NCBI RefSeq assembly: GCF_001722335.1
Contig: NZ_MIHA01000002.1
Span: forward strand, 1-64,000
From: Mycolicibacterium flavescens
GTDB lineage: Bacteria; Actinomycetota; Actinomycetes; Mycobacteriales; Mycobacteriaceae
Reading direction: 5' to 3'
DNA length: 64,000 bases
Shown piece after piece: positions 36,284-45,243 of the stretch; within the stretch, counting starts at the first letter, position 1, and the number at the start of each line of letters is the position of its first letter. The position numbers and the translations under genes are program-made. Under the pieces are notes generated by a model. It made no database searches and was not told the DNA's origin. It worked only from the letters and a program-made list of their open reading frames with translations.

Positions 36284-38053
36284 GTGCTGCGCAGTCATGC
36301 CGCCGGAGCGTTGCGGCCCACCGACGCCGGTCAGAAGGTGACGCTGGCCGGCTGGGTCGCGCGTCGTCGCGATCACGGCGGTGTCATCTTCATCGACCTG
36401 CGCGACGCGTCAGGCGTGTCCCAGGTGGTGTTCCGCGAAGGTGACGTGCTCGCGGCCGCGCACCGGCTGCGCGCCGAGTTCTGTGTCGCGGTGACCGGTG
36501 TCGTCGAGGTGCGCCCGGAGGGCAACGAGAACCCCGAGATCCCCACCGGGCAGATCGAGGTGAACGCCACCGAGCTGACCGTGCTGAGTGAGAGCGCACC
36601 GCTGCCGTTCCAGCTCGACGAGACCGCGGGTGAGGAAGCGCGGCTGAAGTACCGCTACCTGGACCTGCGCCGGGAGGGCCCGGGGCAGGCAATTCGGTTG
36701 CGCTCCAAGGTCAATGCGGCCGCGCGCGAGGTGTTGGAGCGGCACGACTTCGTCGAGATCGAGACCCCGACGATGACGCGCTCGACACCCGAGGGCGCAC
36801 GCGACTTCCTGGTGCCTGCCCGACTGCAGCCCGGATCGTTCTACGCGTTGCCGCAGAGCCCGCAGCTGTTCAAGCAGCTGCTGATGGTCGCGGGCATGGA
36901 GCGCTACTACCAGATCGCCCGGTGCTACCGCGACGAAGACTTCCGCGCCGACCGCCAACCCGAGTTCACCCAACTCGACCTCGAGATGAGCTTCGTCGAC
37001 TCCGAGGACGTGATCGCCGTCGCCGAGGAGATCGTCGCCGCGCTGTGGCGGTTGATCGGCTACGACGTGCCGCTGCCGCTGCCGCGGATCACCTACGCCG
37101 ACGCAATGCGCCGATTCGGTTCGGACAAACCGGATCTGCGGTTCGGGCTTGAGCTCGTGGAGTGCACCGACTACTTCGCCGACACCTCGTTCCGCGTGTT
37201 CCAGGCGCCCTACGTCGGGGCCGTCGTGATGCCCGGCGGCGCGTCGCAGCCGCGCCGCACCCTCGACGCCTGGCAGGAGTTCGCCAAACAGCGCGGCCAC
37301 AAAGGTCTGGCCTATGTGCTCATCGCAGAGGACGGATCGCTGGGCGGTCCGGTCGCCAAGAACCTGTCCGACGCCGAACGCGACGGGCTGGCCGCGCACG
37401 TCGGCGCGTCACCGGGTGACTGCGTGTTCTTCTCGGCGGGCCCGGCCAAGACGTCGCGGGCGCTGCTGGGCGCGGTGCGCATCGAGGTCGCCAAGCGCCT
37501 CGACATGATCGACCCGAACGCGTGGGCGTTCACCTGGGTGGTGGACCCGCCGCTGTTCGAACCGGCCGACGACGCGACCGCCTCCGGTGATGTCGCCGTC
37601 GGGTCCGGCGCCTGGACCGCGGTGCACCACGCGTTCACCGCGCCCAAGCCCGAATTCGCCGACCGCATCGACACCGACCCGGGTGCCGTGCTGGCCGACG
37701 CGTACGACGTCGTGTGCAACGGCAACGAGATCGGCGGCGGCTCGATCCGTATCCACCGCCGCGACATTCAGGAGCGAGTGTTCGCGGTGATGGGTCTGGA
37801 CAAGGCCGAGGCCGAGGAGAAGTTCGGATTCCTGTTGGAGGCGTTCACGTTTGGCGCCCCACCCCATGGCGGGTTGGCCTTCGGGTGGGACCGCACCACC
37901 GCGCTGCTGGCCGGCGCCGACTCGATCCGCGAAGTGATCGCGTTCCCGAAGTCCGGCGGCGGCGTCGACCCGCTGACGGGTGCGCCCGCCCCGATCACCG
38001 TGCAGCAGCGCCGCGAATCGGGCATCGACGCCAAGCCCAAGAAGGACGACTAG
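36284..38053 (+). CDS. aspS: Aspartate--tRNA ligase (bacterial type with GAD domain)
   Basis: Class II synthetase of 589 residues. Order: N-terminal OB anticodon-binding domain ([20 protein letters not shown]), catalytic core with motif 2 ([21 protein letters not shown]), an inserted GAD domain, and motif 3 ([13 protein letters not shown]). Mycobacteria have GatCAB, so this enzyme is likely non-discriminating and also charges tRNA-Asn. GTG at 36284 is preceded by CAGGAGAG. Its TAG stop overlaps the stop of the convergent SDR gene within CTAG at 38050-38053. Confidence 0.97.
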   Translation: MLRSHAAGALRPTDAGQKVTLAGWVARRRDHGGVIFIDLRDASGVSQVVFREGDVLAAAHRLRAEFCVAVTGVVEVRPEGNENPEIPTGQIEVNATELTVLSESAPLPFQLDETAGEEARLKYRYLDLRREGPGQAIRLRSKVNAAAREVLERHDFVEIETPTMTRSTPEGARDFLVPARLQPGSFYALPQSPQLFKQLLMVAGMERYYQIARCYRDEDFRADRQPEFTQLDLEMSFVDSEDVIAVAEEIVAALWRLIGYDVPLPLPRITYADAMRRFGSDKPDLRFGLELVECTDYFADTSFRVFQAPYVGAVVMPGGASQPRRTLDAWQEFAKQRGHKGLAYVLIAEDGSLGGPVAKNLSDAERDGLAAHVGASPGDCVFFSAGPAKTSRALLGAVRIEVAKRLDMIDPNAWAFTWVVDPPLFEPADDATASGDVAVGSGAWTAVHHAFTAPKPEFADRIDTDPGAVLADAYDVVCNGNEIGGGSIRIHRRDIQERVFAVMGLDKAEAEEKFGFLLEAFTFGAPPHGGLAFGWDRTTALLAGADSIREVIAFPKSGGGVDPLTGAPAPITVQQRRESGIDAKPKKDD

Positions 38054-38844
38054 CTCGGCCAGTCGCACCCGGTCAGTTCGGCCGACAACGCCCAGAGCCG
38101 GCGTGCCGCGTCGGGGTCGACGGCCTTGCGCCGCAACCGCGTGACCTTCGGCCTGCCGAGTTGGTTGAACCGCGGCGCCAGATAGGTGCCGCTGGGCAGG
38201 TCGGTCGTCACCGCCTGCAGGCTCGCACGCGCACCCTGGGCGGGGGAGTGCATCAGCCGCCGGATCCGCGCGTGTTCGGCCATGTCGAGCGAGCGGGTGA
38301 TGTCGGTGTCGGTGGCGCCGGGATCGGTCGCGTAGGCACGCACCCCGCGCCCAGCCAGCGCCGCGACGAACAACAGGTTGGCCAGCTTCGACTCGCCGTA
38401 GGCCGCCCAGCGGGAGTACGTGCGCCGCTCCCAATTGAGGTCCTCGAGATGCAGGCGGCTGAACAGGTAGGTCGCGCTGGCCACCGAGATGACCCGATTG
38501 GTGATCCGGTCGGCCAGCAGGCACGCCAGCGCGAAGTGGCCGAGATGGTTGATCCCGATGTGGGATTCGAACCCGTCGGCGGTGCGGGTCAACGGCACGG
38601 CCATCACGCCCGCATTGTTCACCAGCACATCGACGGACTCGACGGAGTCGGCGAACGCGCGCACGCTGGCGAGGTCGCCGAGATCGAGGGCGGCGACTGC
38701 GACCTCCCCGGGCATCTGCGCGGCGGCCTGCTGAGCCTTATCGACGTCGCGGCAGGCGATCACCACGCTGTGCCCGTCGGCGGCCAGCGCCGCCGCGGTC
38801 GCCTTGCCGACCCCGCTGTTACCGCCCGTCACGATCACCCGCAT
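38050..38844 (-). CDS. Short-chain dehydrogenase/reductase (retinol/protochlorophyllide type)
   Basis: 264-residue classical-fold SDR. Cofactor motif [11 protein letters not shown] near residues 6-16, NNAGVM, and [10 protein letters not shown] containing the YxxxK catalytic pair. The NGxx[14 protein letters not shown] region is also typical of the subgroup. Substrate unknown. The start may be GTG 38850 or ATG 38844. It overlaps aspS tail-to-tail by 4 bases, leaving no terminator space, so antisense read-through between the two is likely. Confidence 0.87.
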   Translation of the reverse strand: MRVIVTGGNSGVGKATAAALAADGHSVVIACRDVDKAQQAAAQMPGEVAVAALDLGDLASVRAFADSVESVDVLVNNAGVMAVPLTRTADGFESHIGINHLGHFALACLLADRITNRVISVASATYLFSRLHLEDLNWERRTYSRWAAYGESKLANLLFVAALAGRGVRAYATDPGATDTDITRSLDMAEHARIRRLMHSPAQGARASLQAVTTDLPSGTYLAPRFNQLGRPKVTRLRRKAVDPDAARRLWALSAELTGCDWPS

Positions 38845-38901
38845 GGGCACAAATTATGCGGGGTGGGAATACGGCCGGTGTTCGCGGCACTTGTGGCTGC
38901 C

Positions 38902-39324
38902 ATGACCGACATCAGCAACCTCAAAGAACTCAACGCCGGCATCGTCGCTGAATTCCGCGCCAACGGCGGCAAGGTGGGTGGCCCGTTCGAGGGCGGGCAC
39001 ATCCTTCTGTTGCACACCACCGGCGCCAAGTCCGGTCAGCCGCGCCTCTCGCCGCTGGCGTACTTCCCGCTCGGCGACAAGATCTACATCGTCGGGTCGT
39101 TCGCCGGCGCCGACAGGGACCCGGCCTGGGTGCACAACCTGCGCGCCAACGCCCGCGCGCACATCGAGGTCGGCACCACCGACTACGACGTCACCGCGCA
39201 CGAACTCCCTCGCGACGAACGCGACGCGCTGTATCCGAAGCTCGTCGAAGCCGCACCGGTGTTCGGCGAATATCAGGCCAAGACGAGCCGCATCATCCCG
39301 ATCTTCGAACTCGCCAAAGCGTGA
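38902..39324 (+). CDS. Deazaflavin (F420)-dependent nitroreductase family protein (Ddn-like)
   Basis: 140-residue protein of the F420-binding split-barrel family that includes Ddn, the activator of nitroimidazole drugs. Key features: LLLHTTGAKSGQPRLSPLAYF (the family's TxGRKSG-like motif binding the cofactor phosphate), VGSFAGADRDPAWVHNLRA and a late Tyr-containing segment (FGEYQAKTSR). Physiological role is probably quinone or other small-molecule reduction by F420H2. ATG at 38902. Followed by a perfect 15-base hairpin. Confidence 0.85.
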   Translation: MTDISNLKELNAGIVAEFRANGGKVGGPFEGGHILLLHTTGAKSGQPRLSPLAYFPLGDKIYIVGSFAGADRDPAWVHNLRANARAHIEVGTTDYDVTAHELPRDERDALYPKLVEAAPVFGEYQAKTSRIIPIFELAKA

Positions 39325-39369
39325 TTTCGGTGCGCTGCCAGTCGCTCGGCGATCGGCAGCGCACCGAAA
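39325..39369. terminator. Perfect hairpin between convergent genes
   Basis: TTTCGGTGCGCTGCC (39325-39339) pairs perfectly with 39355-39369 across a 15-base loop. It begins at the base after the Ddn-like stop and ends 11 bases before the thiolase stop. Confidence 0.75.
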
Positions 39370-39380
39370 CCGCCCGGAAC

Positions 39381-40562
39381 TCAGACGCGTTCGATGATCG
39401 TGGCGTTGGCCATGCCGCCGCCCTCGCACATCGTCTGCAACGCGTAGCGGCCGCCGCGCTGTTCGAGCGCGTTGACCAACGTCGTCATGATGCGGGCGCC
39501 GCTGGCGCCCAGGGGGTGCCCGATCGCGATGGCGCCGCCGTTGACGTTCGTCTTGGCCAGATCGGCTCCGGTGTCGTGCGCCCAGGACAGCACGACGGGC
39601 GCGAACGCCTCGTTGACCTCGAACAGGTCGATGTCGGCGAGCGTCAACCCCGCGCGCTGCAGCACCTTCTGGGTCGCCGGGATGACACCGGTCAGCATGT
39701 ACAGCGGATCGGAGCCGACGACGGTCATCGAGTGGATGCGCGCCAGCGGCCGCAGACCCAGCCGCGCGGCCACCTCGCTGGTGGTGATCAGCAGCGCCGC
39801 GCTGCCGTCCGACAGCGGCGACGCGTTGCCCGGCGTGATCCGCCAGTCGATCTGCCGGAACCGCTGCTCGTAGGCCGGGTTGTAGAACGCCGGCTTGAGC
39901 GCCGAAAGCGTGTCGACGGTGGTGCCCGGCCGGATGATCTCGTCGGTGGCCAGCCCGGCGATCGGAGCCAACTCGTTGTCGAAGCGGCCCTCCTTCGTCG
40001 CCGTCGCGGCCTTCTCGTGGCTGCCTGCCGAGAACTCGTCGAGCTGCTGGCGGGACAACCCCCACTTCGCCGCGATCAGCTCGGCGCTGATGCCCTGCGG
40101 CACAAGGCCTTCGGGGTAACGATGCGCCATCGCGCCGAACGGGTCGGAGCCGGGCAGCACGTTCGATCCCATCGGAGCCCGCGACATCGACTCCACACCG
40201 GCCGCGACCACGATGTCGTAGGCGCCCGAGATCACACCCTGGGCCGCGAAGTGGATGGCCTGCTGGCTGCTGCCGCACTGCCGGTCGATCGTGGTGCCGG
40301 GCACCGACTCCGGGAAGCCGGCCGCCAGCACGGCGTTGCGCGCGATGTTGACCGATTGATCCCCGACCTGGGTGACCGCACCGGCGATCACGTCGTCGAT
40401 CTGAACCGGATCGACCCCGGTGCGCGCCACCAGTTCGGTGAGACTGTGTGCGAGCAGGTCGACGGGCAGCACGTCGTGCAGCGCGCCGCTGGCCTTGCCC
40501 TTCCCGACCGGGGTGCGTACGGCTCCCACGATGACCGCGTCACGGCCTGAATATGCCGACAT
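39381..40562 (-). CDS. Acetyl-CoA acyltransferase (thiolase)
   Basis: Thiolase of 393 residues catalysing acyl-CoA thiolysis or condensation. The nucleophile Cys96 is in TIDRQCGSSQQAI; the GHP motif is NGGAIAIGHPLGASGARI; the second catalytic Cys is in ALQTMCEGGGMANA. NEAFAPV is also present. All active-site residues are intact. Divergent from an HxlR regulator with a strong inverted repeat between them, so likely repressed by it. Degradative (FadA-like) use is more probable than biosynthetic, but this is inference. Confidence 0.93.
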   Translation of the reverse strand: MSAYSGRDAVIVGAVRTPVGKGKASGALHDVLPVDLLAHSLTELVARTGVDPVQIDDVIAGAVTQVGDQSVNIARNAVLAAGFPESVPGTTIDRQCGSSQQAIHFAAQGVISGAYDIVVAAGVESMSRAPMGSNVLPGSDPFGAMAHRYPEGLVPQGISAELIAAKWGLSRQQLDEFSAGSHEKAATATKEGRFDNELAPIAGLATDEIIRPGTTVDTLSALKPAFYNPAYEQRFRQIDWRITPGNASPLSDGSAALLITTSEVAARLGLRPLARIHSMTVVGSDPLYMLTGVIPATQKVLQRAGLTLADIDLFEVNEAFAPVVLSWAHDTGADLAKTNVNGGAIAIGHPLGASGARIMTTLVNALEQRGGRYALQTMCEGGGMANATIIERV

Positions 40563-40597
40563 TGCTGCCTCCTCGACTCAACTCTGAGTAAATCCTT

Positions 40598-40627
40598 CTA
40601 TACCCAGCTATAGCACTCTGGGTATAG
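40598..40627. promoter_or_regulatory. Inverted repeat, probable HxlR operator
   Basis: CTATACCCAG (40598-40607) and CTGGGTATAG (40618-40627) form perfect 10-base arms around a 10-base spacer. It is centred between the divergent thiolase and HxlR genes and is AT-rich relative to the surroundings. Confidence 0.75.
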
Positions 40628-40657
40628 GTGGAACAACTCAGAGGTAGGGTGAATTCC

Positions 40658-41125
40658 ATGACTGTCCTGCAGGGCCGCCTCGCCAACCGCGATGCCTGGT
40701 CGGCGATCGGTGAGTGCCCGATCGAGAAGACGATGACGGTGCTGGGCACCAAGTCCGCCATGCTGATCATGCGCGAGGCCTACTACGGCACCACCCGCTT
40801 CGAGGACTTCTGGCGTCGGGTCGGGATCACCAAAGCCGCTGCGGCCGCGCGTCTTTCCGACCTCGTCGAGGCGGGCCTGCTCGAGCGCCGCCCCTACCGG
40901 GAACCCGGTCAGCGCAGCCGCGACGAGTATGTGCTCACCGACGCCGGCACCGAGTTCATGCCGGTGGTCTGGGCGATGTTCGAGTGGGGCCGGCGCCACC
41001 TGCCCAACCGCACACCGCTGCGACTGGCGCACCGCGACTGCGGCGCCGAGGCCACGGTCGAGGTCGTGTGCGCCGACGGGCACCGCGTGCCGCCCGAGGA
41101 ACTGGCGGTGCGGCTGACCCGGTGA
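40658..41125 (+). CDS. HxlR family transcriptional regulator
   Basis: 155-residue winged-helix regulator. The HxlR domain spans about 15-105: ECPIEKTMTVLGTKSAMLIM, FEDFWRRVGITKAAAAARL (recognition helix region) and LVEAGLLERRPYREPGQRS. The C-terminal ~45 residues contain a Cys (HRDCGAEATVEVVCADGH) that might sense redox or metal. Divergent from the thiolase gene, with the 40598-40627 repeat between them; it probably represses the thiolase and itself. ATG at 40658. Confidence 0.9.
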   Translation: MTVLQGRLANRDAWSAIGECPIEKTMTVLGTKSAMLIMREAYYGTTRFEDFWRRVGITKAAAAARLSDLVEAGLLERRPYREPGQRSRDEYVLTDAGTEFMPVVWAMFEWGRRHLPNRTPLRLAHRDCGAEATVEVVCADGHRVPPEELAVRLTR

Positions 41126-41128
41126 CGT

Positions 41129-41503
41129 TCAGCCGGCCAGAAACGCCTTGGTCAACGCCTTGGGCGCCTGCGACAGCCACGCCTCGGTGACGAGTTCGGT
41201 CAGCTCGTCCACGCCGATCGCGGCCAACCGGACCAACACGATCGGGTAGCCGTCGAAGTGCGGTGTGGTGAAGTACACGCCGGGATCGTCGTTGAGCAAC
41301 GCGAACTTCACGCCCTCGTCGGCGACCCGGACACCGACGATGTCCCCGGTCGGTGCATCGGCTCCCAGCGCCGCGTGATCGGCCTTGCGCAGCGGCCGTT
41401 CCCACACGACCAGCTTCTTGCGCACCCGCCAGGTCCGCGGGGAGGTCTCGCTGGTCTCCGGTAGTCCGGCCGCGATCCGACCGACATCAGTCCAGGTGGC
41501 CAC
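41129..41503 (-). CDS. MmcQ/YjbR family DNA-binding-like protein
   Basis: 124 residues, YjbR/CyaY-like fold: WTDVGRIAAGLPETSE at the start, RVRKKLVVWERPLRKAD, and PGVYFTTPHFDGYPIVLVRL. The family is sometimes called predicted DNA-binding, but the function is unproven. GTG at 41503 begins the conserved part; an in-frame start 22 codons upstream is less likely. Ends 3 bases from the convergent HxlR gene. Confidence 0.8.
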   Translation of the reverse strand: MATWTDVGRIAAGLPETSETSPRTWRVRKKLVVWERPLRKADHAALGADAPTGDIVGVRVADEGVKFALLNDDPGVYFTTPHFDGYPIVLVRLAAIGVDELTELVTEAWLSQAPKALTKAFLAG

Positions 41504-41583
41504 CCGACCAGTCTGGCACCGGCGGTTTACCGCGCGGCCAAATCGGCTATCTCCGCGCGGCGCACCCACAGAAGGGCGGGACC

Positions 41584-42414
41584 GTGTCCAACGACAGCCA
41601 ACGCCAACTCGGCGAATCCGACAGCCCGATCGAAGACGAACTGGAAACCGCCTTCCGGCGGATGGTCGACGAAGGCACTCAGCGGCTGCACCGCACCTGG
41701 CGCGAAGTCCTCGTCACCGGCTTCTTCGGCGGCACCGAGGTGGCCGTCGGCGTGCTGGCCTACCTGTCGGTGCTGCACGCCGGGGGGAACCAGCTCGTCG
41801 CCGGCCTGGCCTTCTCGGTCGGTTTCCTGGCGCTGTTGTTGGGCCGCAGCGAATTGTTCACCGAGGGGTTCCTGGTGCCGGTCACCACGGTCGCCGCCAA
41901 ACGGGCCGGGCCGGGACAGCTGATGAAGCTGTGGGGCGGAACGCTGGCGGCCAACCTGGCCGGCGGCTGGGTCCTGATGTGGCTCGTGATGACCGCGTTC
42001 CCGAAACTGCACGAGCAGACCATCGAATCGGCCGCCCACTTCGTCACCGCGCCGCTGTCTATGGAGACCGCGGCACTGTCGGTGCTGGGTGGCATGGTGA
42101 TCACGCTGATGACCCGCATGCAGCACGGGACCGACGCGGTGTTCGGCAAGATCGCCGCTGCGGTGGCGGGCGCGTTCGTGCTGGCCGGGCTGGGGCTGTT
42201 CCACTCGGTGCTCGACTCGCTGCTGATCTTCGGTGCGCTCGACACCGGCGTCGCCCCGTTCGGCTACCTCGACTGGCTGTCGTGGTTCTGGTGGACCACC
42301 GTCGGCAACGTCGTCGGCGGTCTCGCGCTGGTGACGTTGCTGCGCCTGCTGCGCAGCAAGGACCGCATCGAGGAGGAACGCAGCCATGCCGAACGCGACG
42401 AACCGGTGGATTGA
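41584..42414 (+). CDS. Formate/nitrite transporter (FNT) family membrane protein
   Basis: 276-residue FNT-family channel with six membrane helices. After a polar N-terminus (about 45 residues with ETAFRRMVDEG) come GFFGGTEVAVGVLAYLSVLH and the family stretch LLLGRSELFTEGFLVPVTTV. Substrates in the family are small monovalent anions such as formate, nitrite or hydrosulfide. GTG at 41584 starts the gene, with AAGGGCGGG ahead of it. It is followed by the 49-codon frame and the ATP-grasp operon on the same strand; a functional link is not evident. Confidence 0.88.
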   Translation: MSNDSQRQLGESDSPIEDELETAFRRMVDEGTQRLHRTWREVLVTGFFGGTEVAVGVLAYLSVLHAGGNQLVAGLAFSVGFLALLLGRSELFTEGFLVPVTTVAAKRAGPGQLMKLWGGTLAANLAGGWVLMWLVMTAFPKLHEQTIESAAHFVTAPLSMETAALSVLGGMVITLMTRMQHGTDAVFGKIAAAVAGAFVLAGLGLFHSVLDSLLIFGALDTGVAPFGYLDWLSWFWWTTVGNVVGGLALVTLLRLLRSKDRIEEERSHAERDEPVD

Positions 42415-42457
42415 CTGACACTGCACACGCGCACACCTTGTGGTGGGATCTCCGGTT

Positions 42458-42607
42458 ATGGGGATCGCGGCGGCGCCAGAGCATCGCACCGGTGACCCCT
42501 CCGATCCGCTGGTGGAGGCCGGATCACGACGCGGTCGCCCCATCGAGGTGATCGGACTCGCACCCGGCATCCTCGACCTGCGGCGAGTGCGTACCGTTCT
42601 GCACTGA
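42458..42607 (+). CDS. Possible 49-residue protein translationally coupled to the ATP-grasp fusion gene
   Basis: Short open frame ATG 42458 to TGA 42605-42607, encoding a basic 49-residue peptide that includes SRRGRPIEVIGLAPGILDL and ends in RRVRTVLH. Its stop overlaps the next start as TGATG, a typical coupling geometry in this genome. Third-position GC is high but lower than in neighbours (36 of 49 codons), so it may be chance. No signal peptide or known domain is recognised. If real, its position makes it a candidate leader peptide or substrate for the amidoligase operon. Confidence 0.35.
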   Translation: MGIAAAPEHRTGDPSDPLVEAGSRRGRPIEVIGLAPGILDLRRVRTVLH

Positions 42608-45243
42608 TGGCACTACCGGCACCCAACGCGCCTGACGACCTGCTGGGGCGCTACCGCACCGCGCGGACCCAGCAGGCGCTGTTCGACGTGCGTTCCAGTG
42701 CGGGCAGCGGGTACGACGAATTCGTCGACGCGGCAGGAGAGGTCCGCCCGGCCTGGCAGGAGCTCGCCGATTGCGTCGCGGACCGCGGGCGCAGCGGGCT
42801 CGACCAGCTGCGCGGCGTGGTGCGCAGCCTCGTCGACAACGACGGCATCACCTACATCCAGGTGGGCAGGCACGGGTCGGTCCTCGGTCAGGCCTCCACC
42901 AACGGTCACGGCGCGGCCGAACCGGGCCCGTGGCACCTCGACGCCCTGCCGCTGGTGCTCTCCGCCGAGGACTGGGCGACGCTGGAATCCGGTCTGCTGC
43001 AGCGCTCCCGGATTCTCGACGCGGTCCTCACCGACCTCTACGGCGCGCAGCGCTCGATCACCGGCGGCGTGCTGCCTGCGCCGCTCCTGTTCGCCCATCC
43101 CGGATACGTGCGGGCCGCCCGCGGCATCGAACTGCCCGGCAGGCACCAACTGTTCCTGCACGGGTGCGACGTCAGCCGCGCGGCAGACGGCGGTTTCCGG
43201 GTCAACGCCGACTGGACCCAGGCGCCCTCCGGTGCGGGGTACGCGCTGGCGGACCGGCGCGTCATCGCGCACGCGGTGCCCGAACTCTACGAACGGATCG
43301 GGCCGCGGCCCGCGTCGCCGTGGGCGCAGGCACTGCGGTTGGCGCTCATCGACGCCGCGCCGGAGTCGGCCGAGGAACCGGTGGTCGTGGTGCTGAGCCC
43401 GGGCATCCACTCCGAGACCGCGTTCGACCAGGCGTACCTGGCCAGTGTGCTGGGTTTCCCGCTGGTCGAGAGCGCGGATCTGGTGGTGCGCGACGGCAAG
43501 CTGTGGATGCGTTCGATGGGCACACTGAAGCGGGTCGACGTGGTGTTGCGCCGCATCGACGCCGAGTTCGTCGACCCCTTGGACCTTCGCGCCGACTCGC
43601 GACTCGGGGTGGCCGGGCTGGTCGAGGTGCTGCGGCGCGGAGCCGTGAGCGTCGTCAACACGCTCGGCAGCGGCATCCTGGAAAGCCCCGGGCTGCAACG
43701 GTTTCTGCCCGATCTCGCCCAACTGCTGCTCGGTGAGGCCCCGGAGCTGGCCGGCCCGCCGATGTACTGGGGCGGCATCAACACCGAACGCTCGCACATC
43801 CTGAACCACCTGCCGCGGTTGCTGATCCGGCCCGTCACCGGCGGACCGACGATCGTCGGCCCCTCACTGTCGAGCGTGCAGCGCGAGGACGTCGCCGCCC
43901 GCATCCAGGTGGCGCCGTGGCAGTGGGTCGGCGAGGACCTGCCCCAGTTCTCCTCGGCGCCAACCGCGCAACGCTCCGGCGGCCTGTCCGCAGCCGATGT
44001 CGGGTTGAGGTTGTTCACCGTCGCCCAGCGCGGCGGATACGCGCCGCTGGCCGGTGGGCTCGGGTACCTGCTGGCTCCCGGCGACGCCGCCTACACCCTG
44101 AACACCGTCGCGGCCAAGGATGTCTGGGTTCGTGCACCGTCGCGGGTCGGGGTGGAGTGGACGCCGCCGGTCGACCTGCCCGCGATCACCCCCAGCCCCA
44201 CCAGGGCGGTCAGCTCGCCGCGGGTGCTGTCGGACCTGTTCTGGGCCGGCCGGTACGCCGAACGCGCCGAACACATGGCCCGGCTGCTCACCGTCACCCG
44301 CGAGCGCTACCACGAATTCCATTACCGCCGAGAGATGGACGGCAGCGAATGCGTACCGGTGCTGCTGACCACGCTCGGCACGATCACCGGCACCGACACC
44401 GGCGCCGACGGTGACCACGCCGAGATGGTGGCCACCGCACAGTCGACGCTGTGGTCGCTGACCGCCGACCGGCAGCGGCCCGGTTCGCTGGCCCAGTCGG
44501 TCGAGCGGCTCGGTCTGGTCACCCGCGCGGTGCGCGACCAACTGTCCAACGACACCTGGATGGTGCTGGCGGCGCTGGAGCGTGCGCTGCTGAGTTCACC
44601 TGGCGCACTGCCTGATTCGCAGGCCGACGGTGAGGCGTTCCTGTCGGCGACCTGCAACCTGGCGCTGGCCGGCATGCTCGCGCTGTCCGGGGTGGCCGCC
44701 GAGTCGATGATCCGCGACGCCGGCTGGACGATGATGGACATCGGCAAGCGGATCGAACGCGGCCTGAACCTGACCGCGCTCCTGGGCGCGACGCTGACCA
44801 CCGTGCGCAGCCCCGGTGCCGAGCAGACGATCACCGAGTCGGCGCTGGTGGTGCTGGAGTCCTCGGTGATCTACCGGCGGCGCATGCTCGGCCGCGTCGA
44901 CGTGTCCGCGGTCGCCGACCTGGTGCTGTTCGACGCCGACAACCCCCGCTCGCTGGCCTATCAGCTGGACCGGCTGCGCGCCGGGCTCAAGGCGCTACCC
45001 GGGTCGTCGGGTTCGTCGCGCGCGGAGCGACTGGTCGACGACATCGGCACCCGGCTGCGGCGCCTCGATCCCGACGATCTCGACGACGTGGTCGACGGCC
45101 GACGGGTGGAATTGGCCGCCCTGCTCGACGGGATGCACCGCGACCTTCGCGAACTGTCCGCCGTCATCACCGCCACGCACCTGTCGCTGCCCGGTGAGAT
45201 GCAGCACCTGTGGGGACCCGACGAACGCCGGCTGGTGCCATGA
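42607..45243 (+). CDS. Circularly permuted type 2 ATP-grasp protein fused to alpha-E domain
   Basis: 878 residues in two parts. Residues about 75-500 form a circularly permuted ATP-grasp domain (DUF404/407 type), with SGGI-like loops such as NTLGSGILESPGLQRFLP and PPMYWGGINTERSHIL. From about residue 537 (LSDLFWAGRYAERAEHMARLL) the helical alpha-E domain (DUF403) follows, ending near 860. These families were predicted to be peptide or protein amidoligases; no reaction is known for certain. The fused form matches Rv2567 as I recall. It overlaps the transglutaminase-like gene by 4 bases (ATGA). Confidence 0.9.
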   Translation: MALPAPNAPDDLLGRYRTARTQQALFDVRSSAGSGYDEFVDAAGEVRPAWQELADCVADRGRSGLDQLRGVVRSLVDNDGITYIQVGRHGSVLGQASTNGHGAAEPGPWHLDALPLVLSAEDWATLESGLLQRSRILDAVLTDLYGAQRSITGGVLPAPLLFAHPGYVRAARGIELPGRHQLFLHGCDVSRAADGGFRVNADWTQAPSGAGYALADRRVIAHAVPELYERIGPRPASPWAQALRLALIDAAPESAEEPVVVVLSPGIHSETAFDQAYLASVLGFPLVESADLVVRDGKLWMRSMGTLKRVDVVLRRIDAEFVDPLDLRADSRLGVAGLVEVLRRGAVSVVNTLGSGILESPGLQRFLPDLAQLLLGEAPELAGPPMYWGGINTERSHILNHLPRLLIRPVTGGPTIVGPSLSSVQREDVAARIQVAPWQWVGEDLPQFSSAPTAQRSGGLSAADVGLRLFTVAQRGGYAPLAGGLGYLLAPGDAAYTLNTVAAKDVWVRAPSRVGVEWTPPVDLPAITPSPTRAVSSPRVLSDLFWAGRYAERAEHMARLLTVTRERYHEFHYRREMDGSECVPVLLTTLGTITGTDTGADGDHAEMVATAQSTLWSLTADRQRPGSLAQSVERLGLVTRAVRDQLSNDTWMVLAALERALLSSPGALPDSQADGEAFLSATCNLALAGMLALSGVAAESMIRDAGWTMMDIGKRIERGLNLTALLGATLTTVRSPGAEQTITESALVVLESSVIYRRRMLGRVDVSAVADLVLFDADNPRSLAYQLDRLRAGLKALPGSSGSSRAERLVDDIGTRLRRLDPDDLDDVVDGRRVELAALLDGMHRDLRELSAVITATHLSLPGEMQHLWGPDERRLVP

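Noticed and set aside
42421-42606. Remnant of a broken longer gene before the ATP-grasp gene
   Set aside because: No homology to a known protein tail is visible; a short coupled frame explains the sequence better.
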